Below are positions 15,616 through 23,776 of a DNA stretch of 35,963 bases, in pieces. The stretch's first letter is position 1. Each line of letters begins with the position of its first letter. The notes under the pieces were generated by a model that was not told the origin of the DNA, ran no database searches, and saw only the letters and a list, made by a program, of their open reading frames with translations. This DNA is from JAYZDF01 sp036337945 (GTDB lineage Bacteria; Myxococcota; Kuafuiibacteriia; Kuafuiibacteriales; Kuafuiibacteriaceae), in the NCBI GenBank assembly GCA_036337945.1, contig JAYZDF010000048.1, positions 1 to 35,963 of the forward strand, given 5' to 3'. Position numbers and translations under genes: made by a program.

Positions 15616-16755
15616 TTAGATATCCTCGATATTTGCCCGATAAATGACATTCCGCTTTGCGAGCTCGTCAAGCATGAACCGCACACATTCTTCGTGTTTT
15701 CCTAAGAATTCGGGGGGGCAGACGCCTGGCTCGTTATATAGTTTATTGGCGAGAAGTCGGACGGCCGCGGTTGCTGTATAGCCAGTAGTTCTCGCCATAG
15801 AATGCGTTTTAGTTTCGGAGTCATAATGGTCGAGCAGGTCGTAAGTGAAGCGTTTTCGTTCGCCATCTCGGATGCCTTCGATGATCACTTTCATAACCGT
15901 GAGGTCCGCTTCACCTTCTTCGAGTTTCCAAGACCTGAAGAGCAGTTTGCAGGTCAGGTCGATTGGACGAATCCTTTGGCCTTTGATTTCGACGGGCTCC
16001 GTGTCGAAGAAGCCACCATCACGTAAGACCTTCATCTTGTCGATGTGTCCGATATAGCGCAGCGTCTTTTCTTTCATGTTGGGACAATCAATGGTGTCGG
16101 CCATACTGCGAAGTCCATCGCTGTTAAAGGCTTCGAGAGTTCCGACGCCCGGAAAGTCTAAGTACTCTGAATCGGTTAGGGCGGGGCGTGTAACTAAGGC
16201 TCCGTTTTCGACGTAGCGGGCGGGGCGTGTGTACTCTTCGATCACATCAATTGGAGAGAATACTGCTTTATATTCGTATGGCCACTTGCGCTCGACTGGA
16301 AGTCCACCGACGTAAGTGAGGGCCAGTTCGGTGGTGTCGAGTTGATGGTGCGCGTATCCTGTGAGGACATTATTCATCCCCGGAGCAACACCGCAGTCCA
16401 CGATTGCGGTGACGCCGTGTTCTTTAGCGAGGACATCGAGGTCCATTGCGTTCTCAGGACAGAAGGCAATATCAACGATATTCACTTTCGATTCAATGAG
16501 TGCACGAAGCGTCTGAAAACCCAAGAAGCCCGGTACCGCACTCAAAACGATATCGAAATCTCGCGCGATAGCCGAAACTCGTTCGGGATTAGAAAGATCT
16601 TCATGAAGCGCGGTGATGGTGTTGTCCATCTTCTTAACTCGTTCCAGGGCGGCTTTGTCGATGTCAGCGACTGAGATTTCAAACTCCTGATCTTTGGCAA
16701 GATCTAGTGCCATCGGCCTACCGACTAGCCCTGCGCCCAACACTAATATTTTCAT
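15616..16755 (-). CDS. Saccharopine dehydrogenase-family enzyme (lysine 6-dehydrogenase-like)
   Basis: This 379-aa protein has an N-terminal Rossmann NAD(P)-binding site (MKILVLGAGLVGRPMALDLA) and the saccharopine dehydrogenase C-terminal domain. The segment IVDCGVAPGMNNVLTGYA, then LTYVGGLPVERKWPYEYKAVFS, resembles the lysine 6-dehydrogenase/saccharopine reductase group. A role in lysine or related amino-acid oxidation is likely but the substrate is not proven. The ATG at 16755 is chosen over the GTG at 16767 because GGAGG lies about 6 nt before it and the Rossmann strand begins at residue 2. Its neighbours give no pathway context. Confidence 0.85.
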   Translation of the reverse strand: MKILVLGAGLVGRPMALDLAKDQEFEISVADIDKAALERVKKMDNTITALHEDLSNPERVSAIARDFDIVLSAVPGFLGFQTLRALIESKVNIVDIAFCPENAMDLDVLAKEHGVTAIVDCGVAPGMNNVLTGYAHHQLDTTELALTYVGGLPVERKWPYEYKAVFSPIDVIEEYTRPARYVENGALVTRPALTDSEYLDFPGVGTLEAFNSDGLRSMADTIDCPNMKEKTLRYIGHIDKMKVLRDGGFFDTEPVEIKGQRIRPIDLTCKLLFRSWKLEEGEADLTVMKVIIEGIRDGERKRFTYDLLDHYDSETKTHSMARTTGYTATAAVRLLANKLYNEPGVCPPEFLGKHEECVRFMLDELAKRNVIYRANIEDI

Positions 16756-16837
16756 GTTTCCCTCCACGCTCCAGCGCGAGCGTGCTTCATTCGGTAAGCG
16801 ACGATGATATTGGTGTCAAACCGACGAAGAGGGTTCT

Positions 16838-17335
16838 TTACTGCGCGTGTACGTTTCGATTGAACTGTTCATTCAGGTCAATCAGAGCTTTTTTTCGTTG
16901 GTCGCTTCCAGGCTCGGTATCACGTAAGAGTTTCTCTAAATCCCTCGCGTAATCTGCGCCATATTCGTGGGCTCGATAGATTTTTGATACGGCTTGTTGC
17001 GTCGTATGCATCGACGCAGCAAGTCGAGCTTGGCCATCATAGTTGAGCGATGCCATGGTTACGAGATACTTCGCCTCGGAAACGGGGTCCAAACGCCCGA
17101 GTTGGTGCACATTTTCTTCATGCCTACGGCCCAGCTCTTTGTGCGTATCCGTTGAAAGATAGGCTTGCCCGCTTCGGTTATTGGTCAAGTGCTGCTCCAC
17201 CTCCGTGCGAAATACGGTTTCATGGCCGGCTGAGGTGTCGACGGATTTTTGCCGGATGGCTGGCCGAAGGGCAGCGTTTATTCTCATGGTCAACGGCTTA
17301 ATCATGGTTTCCGATCGGGGTAGGGACTTATGCAC
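16838..17335 (-). CDS. Small protein with a possible helix-turn-helix
   Basis: No family recognised. The reading frame is 165 aa from a GTG at 17335; internal ATGs at about 17305 and 17287 are equally possible starts, as none has a convincing ribosome binding site. The C-terminal half contains ARLAASMHTTQQAVSKIYRA, which fits a helix-turn-helix (helix, HTT turn, recognition helix with QQAVSK), followed by charged helices. A small DNA-binding protein is possible. It lies head-to-head with surE and 82 nt before the dehydrogenase gene on the same strand, so it could be co-transcribed with that gene. Confidence 0.6.
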   Translation of the reverse strand: MHKSLPRSETMIKPLTMRINAALRPAIRQKSVDTSAGHETVFRTEVEQHLTNNRSGQAYLSTDTHKELGRRHEENVHQLGRLDPVSEAKYLVTMASLNYDGQARLAASMHTTQQAVSKIYRAHEYGADYARDLEKLLRDTEPGSDQRKKALIDLNEQFNRNVHAQ

Positions 17336-17427
17336 GCCCTCATATAGCTATTCGGCCGTATGAGAGAAATCCTGCGGTGTGTCTTTTGTCCCTTGCGATA
17401 AATCGTTATTGGAGTTTTACCGAGTGT

Positions 17428-18243
17428 ATGCGCCCCCTCATTTTGGTTACGAACGACGATGGCATTGAAACAGATGGCATTAATGCCTTGGCACACGCTC
17501 TTCAGGACATAGGTGATGTAGTCATTGTGGCCCCGCTACAGAATCAATCCGGCGTTTCACACAAACTGACTCTTCATCATATCGTGCGAGTGAAGCGCTT
17601 CAGCGAAAGCCGAATTGGGGTGAATGGAACTCCAGTCGATTGCGTATATCTGTCAACAAACGGATTACTTGACCGAAAGCCAGATATGGTTGTTTCGGGC
17701 ATCAATGCAGGTCCAAATCTTGGGACTGACGTCCACTATTCAGGAACCGTGGGCGCAGCGGTTGAAGGTACGCTTGCCAGAATCCCGTCGATTGCCGTGT
17801 CGTGCGTGAGTCGCCGAGAAGCAAATTACGAATACGCAGCGCTTGTGACTCGAGATATAGCGAAACAGGTATTTGATAACGGAGGACTGCCTTCCGGGAT
17901 CACGCTCAACATTAATGTTCCGAAAGGTGAGCCTCGCGAGCTGCAATGGACGTATCTTGGACATCGTCCGTACGACCACTCAATCGAGCATCGAGAAGAT
18001 CCACGCGGTGGTGAATATTACTGGATAGGCGGGCATCCTCTTGTTGATATTGAGGAAGATGTTGGCGGTGATGGATACGCAGTTAAGAATGGTCGCGTCT
18101 CCGTGACCCCTATGACACTCGATGTGACGAGTTATTCCGACATTGATTTATTCTCTCTGCAATTTGGAGACTTTAGCGAACAGGGCTTTATACAACCTGC
18201 AAATGGTCATAAGTTAGGGTCGTGGTCTCCAAAGGACAATTAG
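17428..18243 (+). CDS. surE: 5'/3'-nucleotidase SurE
   Basis: This 271-aa metal-dependent phosphatase acts on nucleoside monophosphates and polyphosphate. It shows the family signature from the start: MRPLILVTNDDGIETDGI, with the metal-binding NDDG. Then come VAPLQNQSGVSHKLTL, GTPVDCVYL and the highly conserved SGINAGPNLGTDVHYSGTV with AAVEG. The ATG at 17428 is preferred to the GTG 51 nt upstream because SurE proteins begin just before this strand; TTGGAG is present but 13 nt away. Its 3' end overlaps the NlpD-like gene by 22 nt, matching the surE-nlpD neighbourhood known from gammaproteobacteria. Confidence 0.97.
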   Translation: MRPLILVTNDDGIETDGINALAHALQDIGDVVIVAPLQNQSGVSHKLTLHHIVRVKRFSESRIGVNGTPVDCVYLSTNGLLDRKPDMVVSGINAGPNLGTDVHYSGTVGAAVEGTLARIPSIAVSCVSRREANYEYAALVTRDIAKQVFDNGGLPSGITLNINVPKGEPRELQWTYLGHRPYDHSIEHREDPRGGEYYWIGGHPLVDIEEDVGGDGYAVKNGRVSVTPMTLDVTSYSDIDLFSLQFGDFSEQGFIQPANGHKLGSWSPKDN

Positions 18244-18932
18244 CTTGCGTTGCCATAGCCTTTGCGCTGGCTGCTTGTGGACATCACCGATCATCACGTA
18301 ACCGGAGAGTTCATACAGTTATTCAAGGTGACACACTAACGGCCATAGCTAAGAAGCATAATGTCGATTTAGACGCGTTAATGCGTGCCAATGCGCTTTC
18401 ATCTGCGCATCGACTTTTTATTGGTCAGGAGTTATCTATTCCACGCCAGGATGAAATATTTCGTCCATCGAAGCCGATCGAGGTCCCCCTAAAGCGGATA
18501 CCGGTCCTCAACAGAAAGTTACTCAAAAAAATGAAGGAACCCAAGTGGTCCTCTAACAAACAGAATGTTCCTTATCTTTGGCCAGTTGATGGAGTAGTTA
18601 CAGCTCTTCACGGCCAGAAAGATGGGATGCGTCAAGACGGGATAATGATTGCGGCCCGAGTCAATACAGTGGTTTGGGCCTGTGCTGATGGAAAGGTTCT
18701 ATATGCGGGTCAGCAGTCAGGTTACGGCAATATCATTATTCTTAAGCACTCGGACGACATCGTCACGATCTACGCACATAATGACAGTCATCTTGTGAAA
18801 GAGGGCCAAACAGTAAAGCAGGGACAGCCTATCGCGTGGGTCGGGCGCTCAGGGGGGGCTCCTTCGCCCGGATTACACTTTGAAATCAGGAAAGGAAAGA
18901 AATCGCTCAACCCTCTTCGCTACTTGCCGTGA
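18222..18932 (+). CDS. nlpD: NlpD-like lipoprotein: LysM plus degenerate LytM (M23) domain
   Basis: This 236-aa protein has a lipoprotein signal (LAAC, lipid Cys19), a LysM peptidoglycan-binding domain (about 31-75; VIQGDTLTAIAKKHNVDLDA) and a C-terminal M23/LytM domain (about 103-236). The LytM zinc ligands appear lost: the usual HxGxD is QDGIM and the HxH motif reads GLH. NlpD and EnvC similarly lack catalytic metal sites and activate cell-wall amidases during division, so an activator role is inferred. The GTG at 18222 lies inside surE, implying translational coupling; no later start keeps the signal peptide. LysM, lipobox and surE adjacency support the NlpD name. Confidence 0.85.
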   Translation: MVSKGQLACVAIAFALAACGHHRSSRNRRVHTVIQGDTLTAIAKKHNVDLDALMRANALSSAHRLFIGQELSIPRQDEIFRPSKPIEVPLKRIPVLNRKLLKKMKEPKWSSNKQNVPYLWPVDGVVTALHGQKDGMRQDGIMIAARVNTVVWACADGKVLYAGQQSGYGNIIILKHSDDIVTIYAHNDSHLVKEGQTVKQGQPIAWVGRSGGAPSPGLHFEIRKGKKSLNPLRYLP

Positions 18933-18959
18933 GCTTAGGAATGGGCGAGTTAGCGTCTT

Positions 18960-19499
18960 GTGAAAGACTTTCCGATTGAAATAACCGAGCGCGTCGCAAA
19001 CCTTGTAAGAGATGTACCTGATTTTCCGAAACCAGGAATTCTTTTCAAGGATCTGACCACCGTTTGGTCTGACGGTGCCGCCCTCACAGCCCTGAATTCA
19101 GCCTTTGTTGAGCGATACAAAGACCAGAGTATTGATGCCTTCGTCGGCATAGAGTCTCGTGGCTTTATTTGTGCTGCGCCGGTAGCTACATCTTTGGAGA
19201 AAGGCTTGATCCTTCTACGTAAGCCGGGGAAACTTCCTGCTGCGACTGTGTCGGAGTCGTATGAACTCGAATACGGCACAGATACCCTGGAAATGCACGC
19301 CGATGCGATCAAGCCGGGCATGCGAGTGGTCCTCATGGACGATCTATTAGCAACCGGCGGAACGATGGGTGCAGCGATCCGTTTGGTCGAAAGCCAAGGC
19401 GCAACCGTCGTTGAAGCGTCCTTTATCATCGAGCTCGGTTTTCTGAATGGTCGCGACAAGTTTGGGACCACATCCTGCGCCTCGATCTTAGTTGTTTAG
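18960..19499 (+). CDS. apt: Adenine phosphoribosyltransferase
   Basis: This 179-aa enzyme converts adenine and PRPP to AMP in purine salvage. Family features are DFPKPGILFKDLTTVWSDG near the N-terminus, GIESRGFICAAPVA, RKPGKLP, and the PRPP-binding loop VVLMDDLLATGGTMGAA at about residues 122-137. Length is typical (170-185 aa). The start is a GTG at 18960 with only a weak ribosome binding site. The gene lies 27 nt after nlpD and may be part of the same transcript. Confidence 0.97.
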   Translation: MKDFPIEITERVANLVRDVPDFPKPGILFKDLTTVWSDGAALTALNSAFVERYKDQSIDAFVGIESRGFICAAPVATSLEKGLILLRKPGKLPAATVSESYELEYGTDTLEMHADAIKPGMRVVLMDDLLATGGTMGAAIRLVESQGATVVEASFIIELGFLNGRDKFGTTSCASILVV

Positions 19500-19516
19500 G
19501 GTTAATACTGGTTTTT

Positions 19517-19561
19517 CCCCGTCGGTTGACAGTTTTTTGCGTTCGGCCTACACCGGCGGGG
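19517..19561 (+). promoter_or_regulatory. tRNA-Arg promoter enclosed in a 9-bp inverted repeat
   Basis: TTGACA (19526-19531) and TACACC (19549-19554) are separated by 17 nt, a plausible sigma-70-type promoter about 25 nt before the tRNA. The arms CCCCGTCGG (19517-19525) and CCGGCGGGG (19553-19561) pair over 9 bp with one G-U wobble and exactly bracket the promoter. The GC-rich sequence at the expected start site resembles stringently controlled stable-RNA promoters. Confidence 0.6.
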
Positions 19562-19578
19562 CAAAATAGCTGATTTCA

Positions 19579-19652
19579 GGCCCCGTAGCTCAGCTGGATA
19601 GAGCGACGGTTTCCTAAACCGTAGGCCACAGGTTCGAATCCTGTCGGGGTCG
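19579..19652 (+). tRNA. tRNA-Arg (anticodon CCU)
   Basis: The acceptor stem GGCCCCG (19579-19585) pairs with CGGGGTC (19645-19651) with one G-U, and the discriminator is G. The D-arm is AGCTCAGCTGGATAGAGC. The anticodon stem ACGGT/ACCGT encloses loop TTCCTAA, giving CCU for AGG codons. The T-arm is ACAGG-TTCGAAT-CCTGT. CCA is not encoded. No terminator with a T-run is evident after it. Confidence 0.97.
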
Positions 19653-19728
19653 ATCAACTATTTTTGGTCGTGAATTTGACACCAAGTCAAAACACGAGTA
19701 ATTCTTAGGCGTTAGCGAGGTATGGGGG

Positions 19729-20106
19729 ATGAATAAGTCTGAACTCGTCGAAAGACTAGGTGAAAACGCGAAAATAACTAAGAAACGTGCAGAACAAGTA
19801 GTAAATCTGGTGTTCGAAATGATGTCCGATGCGCTAAGCGTCGGCGATCGCATCGAAATTCGAGGATTTGGGAGCTTTACGTGTAAGTCGTATGACGCTT
19901 ATACGGGTCGCAACCCGAGGACCGGAGAAACGATTCATGTTCCGTCGAAACGACTGCCTTTTTTCAAGGTTGGGAAAGAGTTGAAGGAACGGGTAGATTA
20001 CCCACCTGGCTCCGACACACCTGGAATAGATTCCACGGTCAAGACTGAACACGTTGACAACGTGGGTCACTCGGGCGGAGACAGCTCGGGTGAAAACGTC
20101 GGTTAG
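19729..20106 (+). CDS. ihfB: IHF/HU-family DNA-bending protein with C-terminal tail
   Basis: This 125-aa protein covers the HU/IHF fold in residues 1-90: MNKSELVERLGE, RIEIRGFGSFT, the DNA-intercalating arm GRNPRTGE, and PFFKVGKELKERV. These are closer to the IHF beta-chain pattern than to HU. A ~35-residue Gly/Ser/acidic tail (91-125) is extra relative to the usual ~94 aa. It acts as a nucleoid-associated DNA-bending dimer. The ATG at 19729 has a G-rich ribosome binding site (TATGGGGG). Its 3' end overlaps mnmA, whose chosen start and ribosome binding site lie inside the tail-coding region. Confidence 0.93.
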   Translation: MNKSELVERLGENAKITKKRAEQVVNLVFEMMSDALSVGDRIEIRGFGSFTCKSYDAYTGRNPRTGETIHVPSKRLPFFKVGKELKERVDYPPGSDTPGIDSTVKTEHVDNVGHSGGDSSGENVG

Positions 20107-21286
20107 CGGATCACATAATTTATCTAGTGTTGTAGACGCATCTGAGTATGGAGCTTCGCCTCCAACCCAAGATGAGGTTGTCCGGCAATTAGAAACATAT
20201 CGTGGGCAGCGCGTCGCCATCGCCATGTCAGGTGGTGTCGACTCTGCTGTGGCTGGCCTGCTTCTCAAAAGAGCAGGGGCAGACGTGATCGGTTTGTCTC
20301 TGCGGTTACATGATGCCGATCCTTACAATCCCCTGGCGCCTCGCGCCTGTTGCGCGCCAGATGACTTGGCTGATGCAAGATATGTTGCGGAAGGATTAGA
20401 TATTCCGTTTTACGTACTTGATTCTCGAGAAGAGTTCGAAGCGGGTGTCGTAAAGCCTTTCGTAGATGAATATTTAGCAGGTCAGACACCTAACCCCTGC
20501 GTCGGGTGCAATAGCTTTGTAAAACTAGGTCTACTCTCGAAGCGAGCGAAAGCTTTAGGCTGCGCTGCTCTTGCAACTGGTCATTACGCTCGACTACGTA
20601 AACGCCCTCAAGGTGGCGTTCATTTATTTGCAGGCGCGGACAAGAATAAAGATCAATCTTACTTCCTGTTCGGAACATCACCAGCAATTCTTGAATCTCT
20701 ACTATTCCCCCTAGGAGCCCATAATAAAGATGAAGTACGAGAGGAAGCGTTATCGTCTGGATTACCTGTAGCTCATAAATTAGAAAGCCAGGAGGTATGT
20801 TTCGTAGGCGGAGCTGGAGCAGGCGATTACGTGTTGGGACGACCGGAAGCGAGCGGAGACCGTTCTGGAGAGATGGTTGATGTGACCGGTAGTGTGCTGG
20901 GTCGACATGACGGTGTAGCTAAATTCACCATTGGTCAGAGGCGTGGTCTTGGATTAGGTACTCACAAGAGACTTTTTGTTCTGAACATCGATGCGGAAAC
21001 TAAAAAAGTTCAGGTGGGTGATGAGGAGCATCTCTTCAAAACATCACTGATAGCATCGAACGCATCGTGGCCGGCGGGAACTCCGCAGAGTTCGTTTCGT
21101 GCAGCGACAAAAATTCGTTATCGTGGTCATCCAACCTATGCAAACATACTACTGAAGGAAAATGGCAAGATTCACGTAAAATTTGAAGAACCGGTAAGGG
21201 CTGTAGCACCGGGACAAGCGGTCGTATTTTATAGCGGTGAAGAGGTTATAGGTGGGGCCTGGATATTGGAGAGCGGAAATGACTAA
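20090..21286 (+). CDS. mnmA: tRNA-specific 2-thiouridylase MnmA
   Basis: This 398-aa enzyme makes s2U34 in tRNA-Lys, -Glu and -Gln. The PP-loop SGGVDS is at residues 47-52. The catalytic cysteines sit in TPNPCVGCNSFVK and LESQEVCFVGG, and KNKDQSYFLFG and KFTIGQRRGLGLG are family motifs. The frame is open back to a TTG at 20054. The GTG at 20090 is preferred because GCGGAG lies 9 nt before it; it overlaps ihfB by 17 nt. Even so the protein has ~35 residues before the PP-loop strand, more than the usual ~5-10, so the start is uncertain. The 3' end overlaps rnc. Confidence 0.95.
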   Translation: MKTSVSGSHNLSSVVDASEYGASPPTQDEVVRQLETYRGQRVAIAMSGGVDSAVAGLLLKRAGADVIGLSLRLHDADPYNPLAPRACCAPDDLADARYVAEGLDIPFYVLDSREEFEAGVVKPFVDEYLAGQTPNPCVGCNSFVKLGLLSKRAKALGCAALATGHYARLRKRPQGGVHLFAGADKNKDQSYFLFGTSPAILESLLFPLGAHNKDEVREEALSSGLPVAHKLESQEVCFVGGAGAGDYVLGRPEASGDRSGEMVDVTGSVLGRHDGVAKFTIGQRRGLGLGTHKRLFVLNIDAETKKVQVGDEEHLFKTSLIASNASWPAGTPQSSFRAATKIRYRGHPTYANILLKENGKIHVKFEEPVRAVAPGQAVVFYSGEEVIGGAWILESGND

Positions 21287-22028
21287 CGACTCAAATGTAC
21301 CCAGTGACTCGCCTAAAGTTCGAGACCCAATTGTGAGACTTACTAATACACTCGATTATGTTTTCAAGAACGAACGCTTACTACTCGAAGCACTGACACA
21401 TCGGTCATTTGTCAATGAGTCGACGGATAGCACCGTTAAGGACAATGAGCGTCTAGAGTTTTTAGGTGATGCAGTACTCGATCTAGTTGTTTCTACAGAG
21501 CTTGTGCAGCGATTCCCACATGCGCGCGAAGGCACAATGTCTCGTATTCGAGCATCCATGGTCAGTGAAGGCAGTCTTGCAGATTTAGCACGTTCAATTG
21601 AACTGGGAGATTGTCTAAGACTAGGCAAAGGCGAAGCTCTATCGGGTGGACGCACCCGTAGTTCATTGCTTTCAGATGCGTTCGAAGCTGTAATCGCGGC
21701 CGTGTATTTGGACTCAAGCATTACAGAAACGGCGAGAGTTTTGTCTGGATTGCTAAAATACCCTGAGAAAGTGGAACTTCGCTCCTTCGATGCAAAAACG
21801 TACCTCCAAGAGGTGATGCAATCAAAGTGGCACCTCACTCCGCATTACCGACTGGTCAGTGAAAGCGGGCCAGATCACGAAAAAACGTTTGTGGTCGCGG
21901 TGTTATGTGGTGCTGAAACTTTAAGCCAGGGGTCTGGTCGAACAAAAAAAGAAGCGGAACAAGCGGCTGCCGATTCTGCGTTATCATCAGTAGACTGGGA
22001 AAAAAGCCCTAATAATCAATCACATTGA
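21279..22028 (+). CDS. rnc: Ribonuclease III
   Basis: This 249-aa double-strand-specific endoribonuclease processes rRNA and mRNA. The signature NERLEFLGDAVLDLVVS lies near residues 55-71, with further catalytic acidic residues in SDAFEAVIAAVYLD. A C-terminal dsRNA-binding domain follows (about 175-243; TYLQEVMQSKWHLTPHYRL, then GSGRTKKEAEQAAADSAL). The ATG at 21279 overlaps the mnmA stop by 8 nt and has GGAGAG just upstream; the in-frame start at 21252 lies further inside mnmA and is less likely. It is followed by the cyclophilin gene after 33 nt. Confidence 0.97.
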   Translation: MTNDSNVPSDSPKVRDPIVRLTNTLDYVFKNERLLLEALTHRSFVNESTDSTVKDNERLEFLGDAVLDLVVSTELVQRFPHAREGTMSRIRASMVSEGSLADLARSIELGDCLRLGKGEALSGGRTRSSLLSDAFEAVIAAVYLDSSITETARVLSGLLKYPEKVELRSFDAKTYLQEVMQSKWHLTPHYRLVSESGPDHEKTFVVAVLCGAETLSQGSGRTKKEAEQAAADSALSSVDWEKSPNNQSH

Positions 22029-22061
22029 CGCGAACGTACGAAGTAGTATCTAGGTAAGGGT

Positions 22062-22781
22062 ATGCGAATTTCAACTCGTTCCTCTAGCAGCTTTGTTTGC
22101 ACAATCAGTCTGCTCATGTTCGTCGCCTGCTCTGAGTCTAAAGGGCCGTCGGATTCGCTCGAATCAAATCCGGCGCTACCTTCAGCGGAAAATAAAGCTC
22201 AGACCTCTACGACAGCACAGGTAGCAGAGGAGCTTTTGCGAGTTACTAAAGGGATTGAAGGCGAGGGGAAGCTTCGGGCGAAGTTCCTTACAACGCAGGG
22301 TGACTTTGTAATTGAGTTATTTGAGGACAAAGCACCACGCACCGTCGCTAATTTTGTTGGTTTGGCAAGAGGATTAGTAGAATGGGTAGATCCGACGACA
22401 AAGTTGAAGGTTCGCAAACCATTCTATGATGGGCTGACTTTTCACCGGGTGATTCCTGGTTTTATGATTCAGGGTGGATGTCCACTAGGCACCGGAGTCG
22501 GCACGCCGGGGTATCAATTTGACGATGAGTTTCATTCTGAACTTACGCATTCAGAGCCAGGGCGGCTTTCAATGGCCAATGCCGGACCAAACACGAATGG
22601 TTCACAGTTTTTTGTTACCGAACGGCCAACTCCTCAGCTCGATAATATTCACACTGTTTTTGGGCAAGTCAGTGAAGGCATGGATACTGTCCGCAAAATT
22701 GCAAGAGTGCCTGCAGATCAGACACGTCCAAAGGTTGCGCAGATAATTAAGTCCATAACTTTTTTGAGAGGTGACTTATGA
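22062..22781 (+). CDS. Cyclophilin-type peptidyl-prolyl isomerase, lipoprotein
   Basis: This 239-aa protein starts with a lipoprotein signal (LLMFVAC, lipid Cys23), then a low-complexity spacer (24-70) and a cyclophilin domain (about 75-235). Active-site motifs are FHRVIPGFMIQGG (catalytic Arg), GRLSMANAGPNTNGSQFFVT and LDNIHTVFGQV. It is probably a membrane-attached periplasmic foldase. It is inserted between rnc and era, which are adjacent in many bacteria. Its stop overlaps the era start by 4 nt (ATGA), so the two are translationally coupled. Confidence 0.94.
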   Translation: MRISTRSSSSFVCTISLLMFVACSESKGPSDSLESNPALPSAENKAQTSTTAQVAEELLRVTKGIEGEGKLRAKFLTTQGDFVIELFEDKAPRTVANFVGLARGLVEWVDPTTKLKVRKPFYDGLTFHRVIPGFMIQGGCPLGTGVGTPGYQFDDEFHSELTHSEPGRLSMANAGPNTNGSQFFVTERPTPQLDNIHTVFGQVSEGMDTVRKIARVPADQTRPKVAQIIKSITFLRGDL

Positions 22782-23776
22782 CCAATTCGACCAACACAGA
22801 AAAGACTAAATTTCGGTCAGGCTATGTTGCGTTAGTCGGGCGGCCTAATGTTGGTAAATCTACATTGCTCAACCAATTGTTGGGGCAGAAGATAGCCGCG
22901 ACGACTCATAAACCACAAACAACACGAAAGAATCTTCTAGGAATTCTTCATCCCGAAGGAGCACAGGTCCTTATCCTTGATACACCAGGCCACCATCAGG
23001 CCAAAGGAGCTCTGAATCGATTTATGGTTGACCAGGTCAGGCGGGCAATTGGTGATGCAGATGTTGTCGGTTTCGTAGTTGAAGCACGTGAAGACGACAA
23101 AATAACAGACGGGACTCAAAGAATACTTGATGCGGTGACTCGCTCTAAGAAACCAGTGGTTCTCATTTTGAACAAGGTGGACCTGATCAAGCAAAAAGAC
23201 GGGCTTTTGCTGCAAATCCAAAAAATGACCGAACATTTAGGCGAACAGTTGGTTGCAGCCGTCCCCATTTCAGCCACCAAGAAGAATGGTCTTGACCGAG
23301 TAGCTGATGCATTCGCCCAGGCATTGCCAGAAGGACCGCAATACTTTGGAGACGACCAAGTCACAGACATGTCTGAAAGAGCTATCGTCGCTGAGATGAT
23401 TCGTGAAAAAGTCATGCTCGAAACTCAGCAAGAGCTTCCTTACTCGGCCGCAACGACGGTTGAACTTTTTGAAGATGAACGACCTCGCTTGATAAGGATT
23501 ATGGCGACAATTCATGTTGAACGAGACTCTCAAAAGGGAATTGTTGTCGGCAAAGGTGGAAAACGCATCAAGGCGATAGGGCAACGTGCCCGGCAAGACA
23601 TCGAATACTTTCTCGACTGTAAAGTGTTCTTAGATCTCAATGTTCGGGTTACCGATAAATGGTCTGATAATCCACGTCGCTTAGCAGACCTTGGCTATTC
23701 TCTCGAAGCACCAACGATGCAGATTGAGCAACCTTCGACCTTCGACCTTAGTGATTTAGGTGAGGATTACGAATGA
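22778..23776 (+). CDS. era: Ribosome-assembly GTPase Era
   Basis: This 332-aa protein has an N-terminal GTPase domain with GRPNVGKSTLLN (G1), DTPGHH (G3) and LNKVDLI (G4). A C-terminal KH domain follows, with VERDSQKGIVVGKGGKRIKA as its RNA-binding GxxG loop. Era binds 16S rRNA near its 3' end during 30S maturation. It is ~30 residues longer than typical (about 300) because of an acidic tail after the KH domain (...FDLSDLGEDYE). It overlaps the preceding cyclophilin gene and the following der gene by 4 nt each. Confidence 0.97.
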   Translation: MTNSTNTEKTKFRSGYVALVGRPNVGKSTLLNQLLGQKIAATTHKPQTTRKNLLGILHPEGAQVLILDTPGHHQAKGALNRFMVDQVRRAIGDADVVGFVVEAREDDKITDGTQRILDAVTRSKKPVVLILNKVDLIKQKDGLLLQIQKMTEHLGEQLVAAVPISATKKNGLDRVADAFAQALPEGPQYFGDDQVTDMSERAIVAEMIREKVMLETQQELPYSAATTVELFEDERPRLIRIMATIHVERDSQKGIVVGKGGKRIKAIGQRARQDIEYFLDCKVFLDLNVRVTDKWSDNPRRLADLGYSLEAPTMQIEQPSTFDLSDLGEDYE

